This document shows positions 6,056-7,289 of a stretch of DNA of 7,289 nt, piece after piece. Every line of letters starts with the position of its first letter. Position 1 is the first letter of the stretch. Under the pieces are notes generated by a model. It was not told where the DNA came from, searched no databases, and saw only the letters and a program-made list of their open reading frames with translations. Source of the DNA: Acidobacteriota bacterium (GTDB lineage Bacteria > Acidobacteriota > Vicinamibacteria > Vicinamibacterales > Fen-181); assembly GCA_003157675.1 (NCBI GenBank), contig PMKG01000254.1, positions 2,796-10,084 on the forward strand, given 5' to 3'. Position numbers and translations under genes: made by a program.

Positions 6056-6335
6056 CCGTCTTTCGCTGCGATGTCTCCCACGGACGGCTACTCGGGCGCC
6101 GCCTACGTGCCATCAGAGATGGCGCTGCGGCAATGCTACCCGCCTCCGCCCGCGCGGTTCGCGCACGGCGCGAGGAGGCGAGCAGAGTGCTGGCGTCCCC
6201 AACCGGAATCGCACCCGACGGGATAGCGATTTCGCGCCCGTTTCGGGCGGGGTGACTTGGCAAGACCGATCCTCATGGACGGGCACAGCTACGGCAACCG
6301 CCGTTTGCCGTCCGTCGGCCCCCAGCTGATACTCG
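6056..6335. other. Intergenic stretch without a gene, several small hairpins
   Basis: I see no supported gene here. Short perfect hairpins are present. GCCATC/GATGGC lies at 6109-6123 with loop AGA. CGCCCG/CGGGCG lies at 6235-6249 with loop TTT. ACGGCAA/TTGCCGT lies at 6291-6311 with a 7-nt loop. None has a clear T-run on either strand. The last could help end the minus-strand membrane gene, whose stop is at 6336. A tRNA-like fragment lies at 6191-6217. Confidence 0.5.
6191..6217 (-). pseudogene. Degenerate tRNA-Glu-like 3' end fragment
   Basis: Read on the minus strand, these 27 bases end in GGTTGGGGACGCCA. They resemble the T-arm, acceptor strand and CCA of a bacterial tRNA-Glu as I recall it, with about three differences. 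The T-stem keeps only three of five pairs and the invariant T54 is replaced by G. No matching 5' acceptor strand or anticodon arm follows upstream on the minus strand, so it cannot be a working tRNA. It may be a relic or an old attachment site, or a chance likeness. Confidence 0.3.
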
Positions 6336-6701
6336 CTATCCCCGGTTCTTGGAGACGAGGGAAGCGGCGGCACCGAACATCCAGGGCAGCACTGGAGGTA
6401 TGAGCAAACCCACCTTCACCGCCATCGGGGAACCGCCAAGGTGGTGCGTGACGAGCAGATAGACGAGGAGCGCTGCCGCGCCGGCGCCAAAGGCGACGAA
6501 CACTCTCAGCGCGGACTCCCGTGCGTCCATGAAGAGGTACGGCAGGCTTGCGGCGAAGCCGAAGACAACGAACCAGACAATGGTGTAGAAGAGAAACAGC
6601 GCGAGGCCCGATTCGTGTCCCGTCATGCCTTGCGTCGCGACCAACGTGAGAGAGGCCAGGGCGCTGGCCACTGGCGCGGTAATGAGGTGGCCGAGTTTCA
6701 T
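6336..6701 (-). CDS. Small four-helix membrane protein of unknown function
   Basis: I do not recognise this 121-aa protein. It has four predicted membrane segments at about residues 5-24, 32-58, 65-87 and 93-116. The loops are short: a polar loop at 25-31, the charged stretch D59-A-R-E-S (59-63), and a basic end (SKNRG). The second helix is rich in aromatic residues. No signal peptidase site or catalytic motif is seen. I chose the ATG at 6701 because the first helix begins right after it and GGGGA lies eight bases upstream. A longer in-frame start at 6827 would add 42 Pro/Arg-rich residues that look non-coding. It is convergent with the lipid fusion gene and lies downstream of the PEP carboxykinase gene, from which a terminator separates it. 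Function is open. Confidence 0.6.
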   Translation of the reverse strand: MKLGHLITAPVASALASLTLVATQGMTGHESGLALFLFYTIVWFVVFGFAASLPYLFMDARESALRVFVAFGAGAAALLVYLLVTHHLGGSPMAVKVGLLIPPVLPWMFGAAASLVSKNRG

Positions 6702-6730
6702 CAGGGTAGTCCCCGCGGTCAGGGTTGGCG

Positions 6731-6746
6731 CTGCAGCCGGCTGCAG
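6731..6746. promoter_or_regulatory. 16-bp perfect palindrome upstream of the membrane gene, operator-like
   Basis: CTGCAGCCGGCTGCAG is its own reverse complement. It lies 29 bases before the ATG at 6701. It is just downstream of a possible minus-strand -10 box, TAAAAT (6757-6752, five of six to consensus), so it would overlap the transcription start. No good -35 box is visible, which weakens the promoter call. Confidence 0.35.
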
Positions 6747-6939
6747 TGCGCATTTTACCTCGGCCGGGAGAGGTGGACGGGACGCTGGCCGGCACTGGAG
6801 AGCCAGGCGTGGACCGGGTCGGCGCAAAGGGCGAATTGCGAGGTCCGCCGAGCTGAGCCCGGCGCGACGAACCGGTCCATGACAGGCGTCTCATCGGCCT
6901 GCCACGCGGGTCTTGCCGCCGCCAGTTGCGTCGCCGTAG

Positions 6940-6976
6940 ATAAGAACGGCCCGAGGCTGTCTGGCAGCCCCGGGCC
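6940..6976 (-). terminator. Intrinsic terminator after the PEP carboxykinase gene
   Basis: A strong hairpin lies 28 bases past the stop of the minus-strand gene. GGCCCG-A-GGCTG (6948-6959) pairs with CAGCC-C-CGGGCC (6965-6976), giving eleven pairs with one A-C mismatch and a 5-nt loop. On the minus strand it is followed by GTTCTTATCT, a moderately T-rich tail. It separates this gene from the membrane protein gene. The rest of the 6758-6940 gap shows no supported feature. Confidence 0.7.
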
Positions 6977-7004
6977 CTTATTGTCCAACACCGGTTCGAC
7001 GGAG

Positions 7005-7289
7005 TTACTTCTTCGCTGCGAGCAACCGCTTCTCGAGTTCGGCCAGTTCCTTGTTGAGGCCGGCGGGCAGACGATCGCCGAACGACGCGTAGTGCGACTT
7101 GATGAGCGGCAGTTCGGCCAGCCAGCCGTCCACGTCCACCTTCATCAAGACGTCGAGAGCGCCCGCCGGAATGTCGAGGCCGCCCGTGTCGAGCGCACCG
7201 GGCGCCGGCAGCCGGCCGATCGGCGTGTCGATGGCCTGGCCGCCGCCGCTCACGCGCTCGAACACCCACTTCAGCACGCGGCTGTTGTC
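7005..7289 (-). CDS. pckG: Phosphoenolpyruvate carboxykinase (GTP), C-terminal part
   Basis: The last 94 residues of the protein are present; the gene continues past the right edge of the window. It begins D-N-S-R-V-L-K-W-V-F-E-R, which matches the conserved 'G-x-N-x-R-V-L-K-W' segment near the end of GTP-type PEP carboxykinases. The T-P-I-G segment, the D-G-W segment and the F-G-D-R-L-P segment that follow are also family features. The enzyme interconverts oxaloacetate plus GTP with phosphoenolpyruvate, CO2 and GDP, the entry step of gluconeogenesis in the cytosol. The nucleotide and metal sites lie in the part not seen. The ATP-type enzyme (PckA) does not have this C-terminus. A good intrinsic terminator follows the TAA. 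Confidence 0.88.
   Translation of the reverse strand, partial: DNSRVLKWVFERVSGGGQAIDTPIGRLPAPGALDTGGLDIPAGALDVLMKVDVDGWLAELPLIKSHYASFGDRLPAGLNKELAELEKRLLAAKK

Noticed and set aside
6007..6255. An 82-codon + strand open frame after the BIME-like repeat
   Set aside because: Its start is inside the repeat and much of the first half is translated hairpin. There is no ribosome site or protein-like pattern.
6755..6991. A 78-codon minus-strand open frame between the PEP carboxykinase and membrane genes
   Set aside because: Its first codons run through the terminator hairpin and it has no supporting motif or ribosome site.
1..7289. CRISPR array, insertion sequence or transposase gene
   Set aside because: No regularly spaced identical repeats with unique spacers and no transposase-like protein are present. 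The repeats seen are the 21-bp duplication, the heptamers and the paired hairpins.

Overview
The window is a GC-rich (clearly above 60% by eye) bacterial chromosome segment with GTG and TTG starts and strongly GC3-biased codons. The gene content is an RRM protein, a NYN-LOTUS protein, an Aas-like lipid fusion and a GTP-type PEP carboxykinase, with structured intergenic repeats. It fits an Acidobacteriota-like organism (for example Vicinamibacteria), but that placement is inference from style and gene content only.

Layout. Positions 2-118 hold the last codons of a probable UvrA on the + strand, ending inside a 21-bp tandem duplication. Next on the + strand come an RRM RNA-binding protein (264-812), a 259-bp structured leader, a NYN-domain putative RNase with two LOTUS-like domains (1072-2664), and a GNAT acetyltransferase (2657-3160) whose start overlaps the NYN stop. 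After a short hairpin-bearing gap, an 883-aa fusion (3225-5876) joins an acyltransferase domain (LPLAT/PlsC), an acyl carrier protein and an AMP-forming acyl-ACP synthetase. On the minus strand are a small four-helix membrane protein of unknown function (6336-6701) and the C-terminus of GTP-dependent PEP carboxykinase (7005-7289), which is followed by a convincing intrinsic terminator.

The convergent gap (5877-6335) is rich in non-coding structure. It holds a run of six heptanucleotide repeats and an 82-bp REP/BIME-like inverted repeat whose two hairpins differ only by one compensatory base-pair swap. It also holds a 27-nt stretch resembling a degenerate 3' end of tRNA-Glu.

Two themes stand out. 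The first is a possible RNA-metabolism neighbourhood: the RRM protein followed by the NYN-LOTUS protein, with a long stem-loop in the NYN leader that could be a regulatory target. The second is a single-polypeptide lipid module. The synthetase could load a fatty acid onto the built-in ACP, and the acyltransferase could then move it to a lysolipid or another acceptor. Both functional readings are inferred from domains and context.
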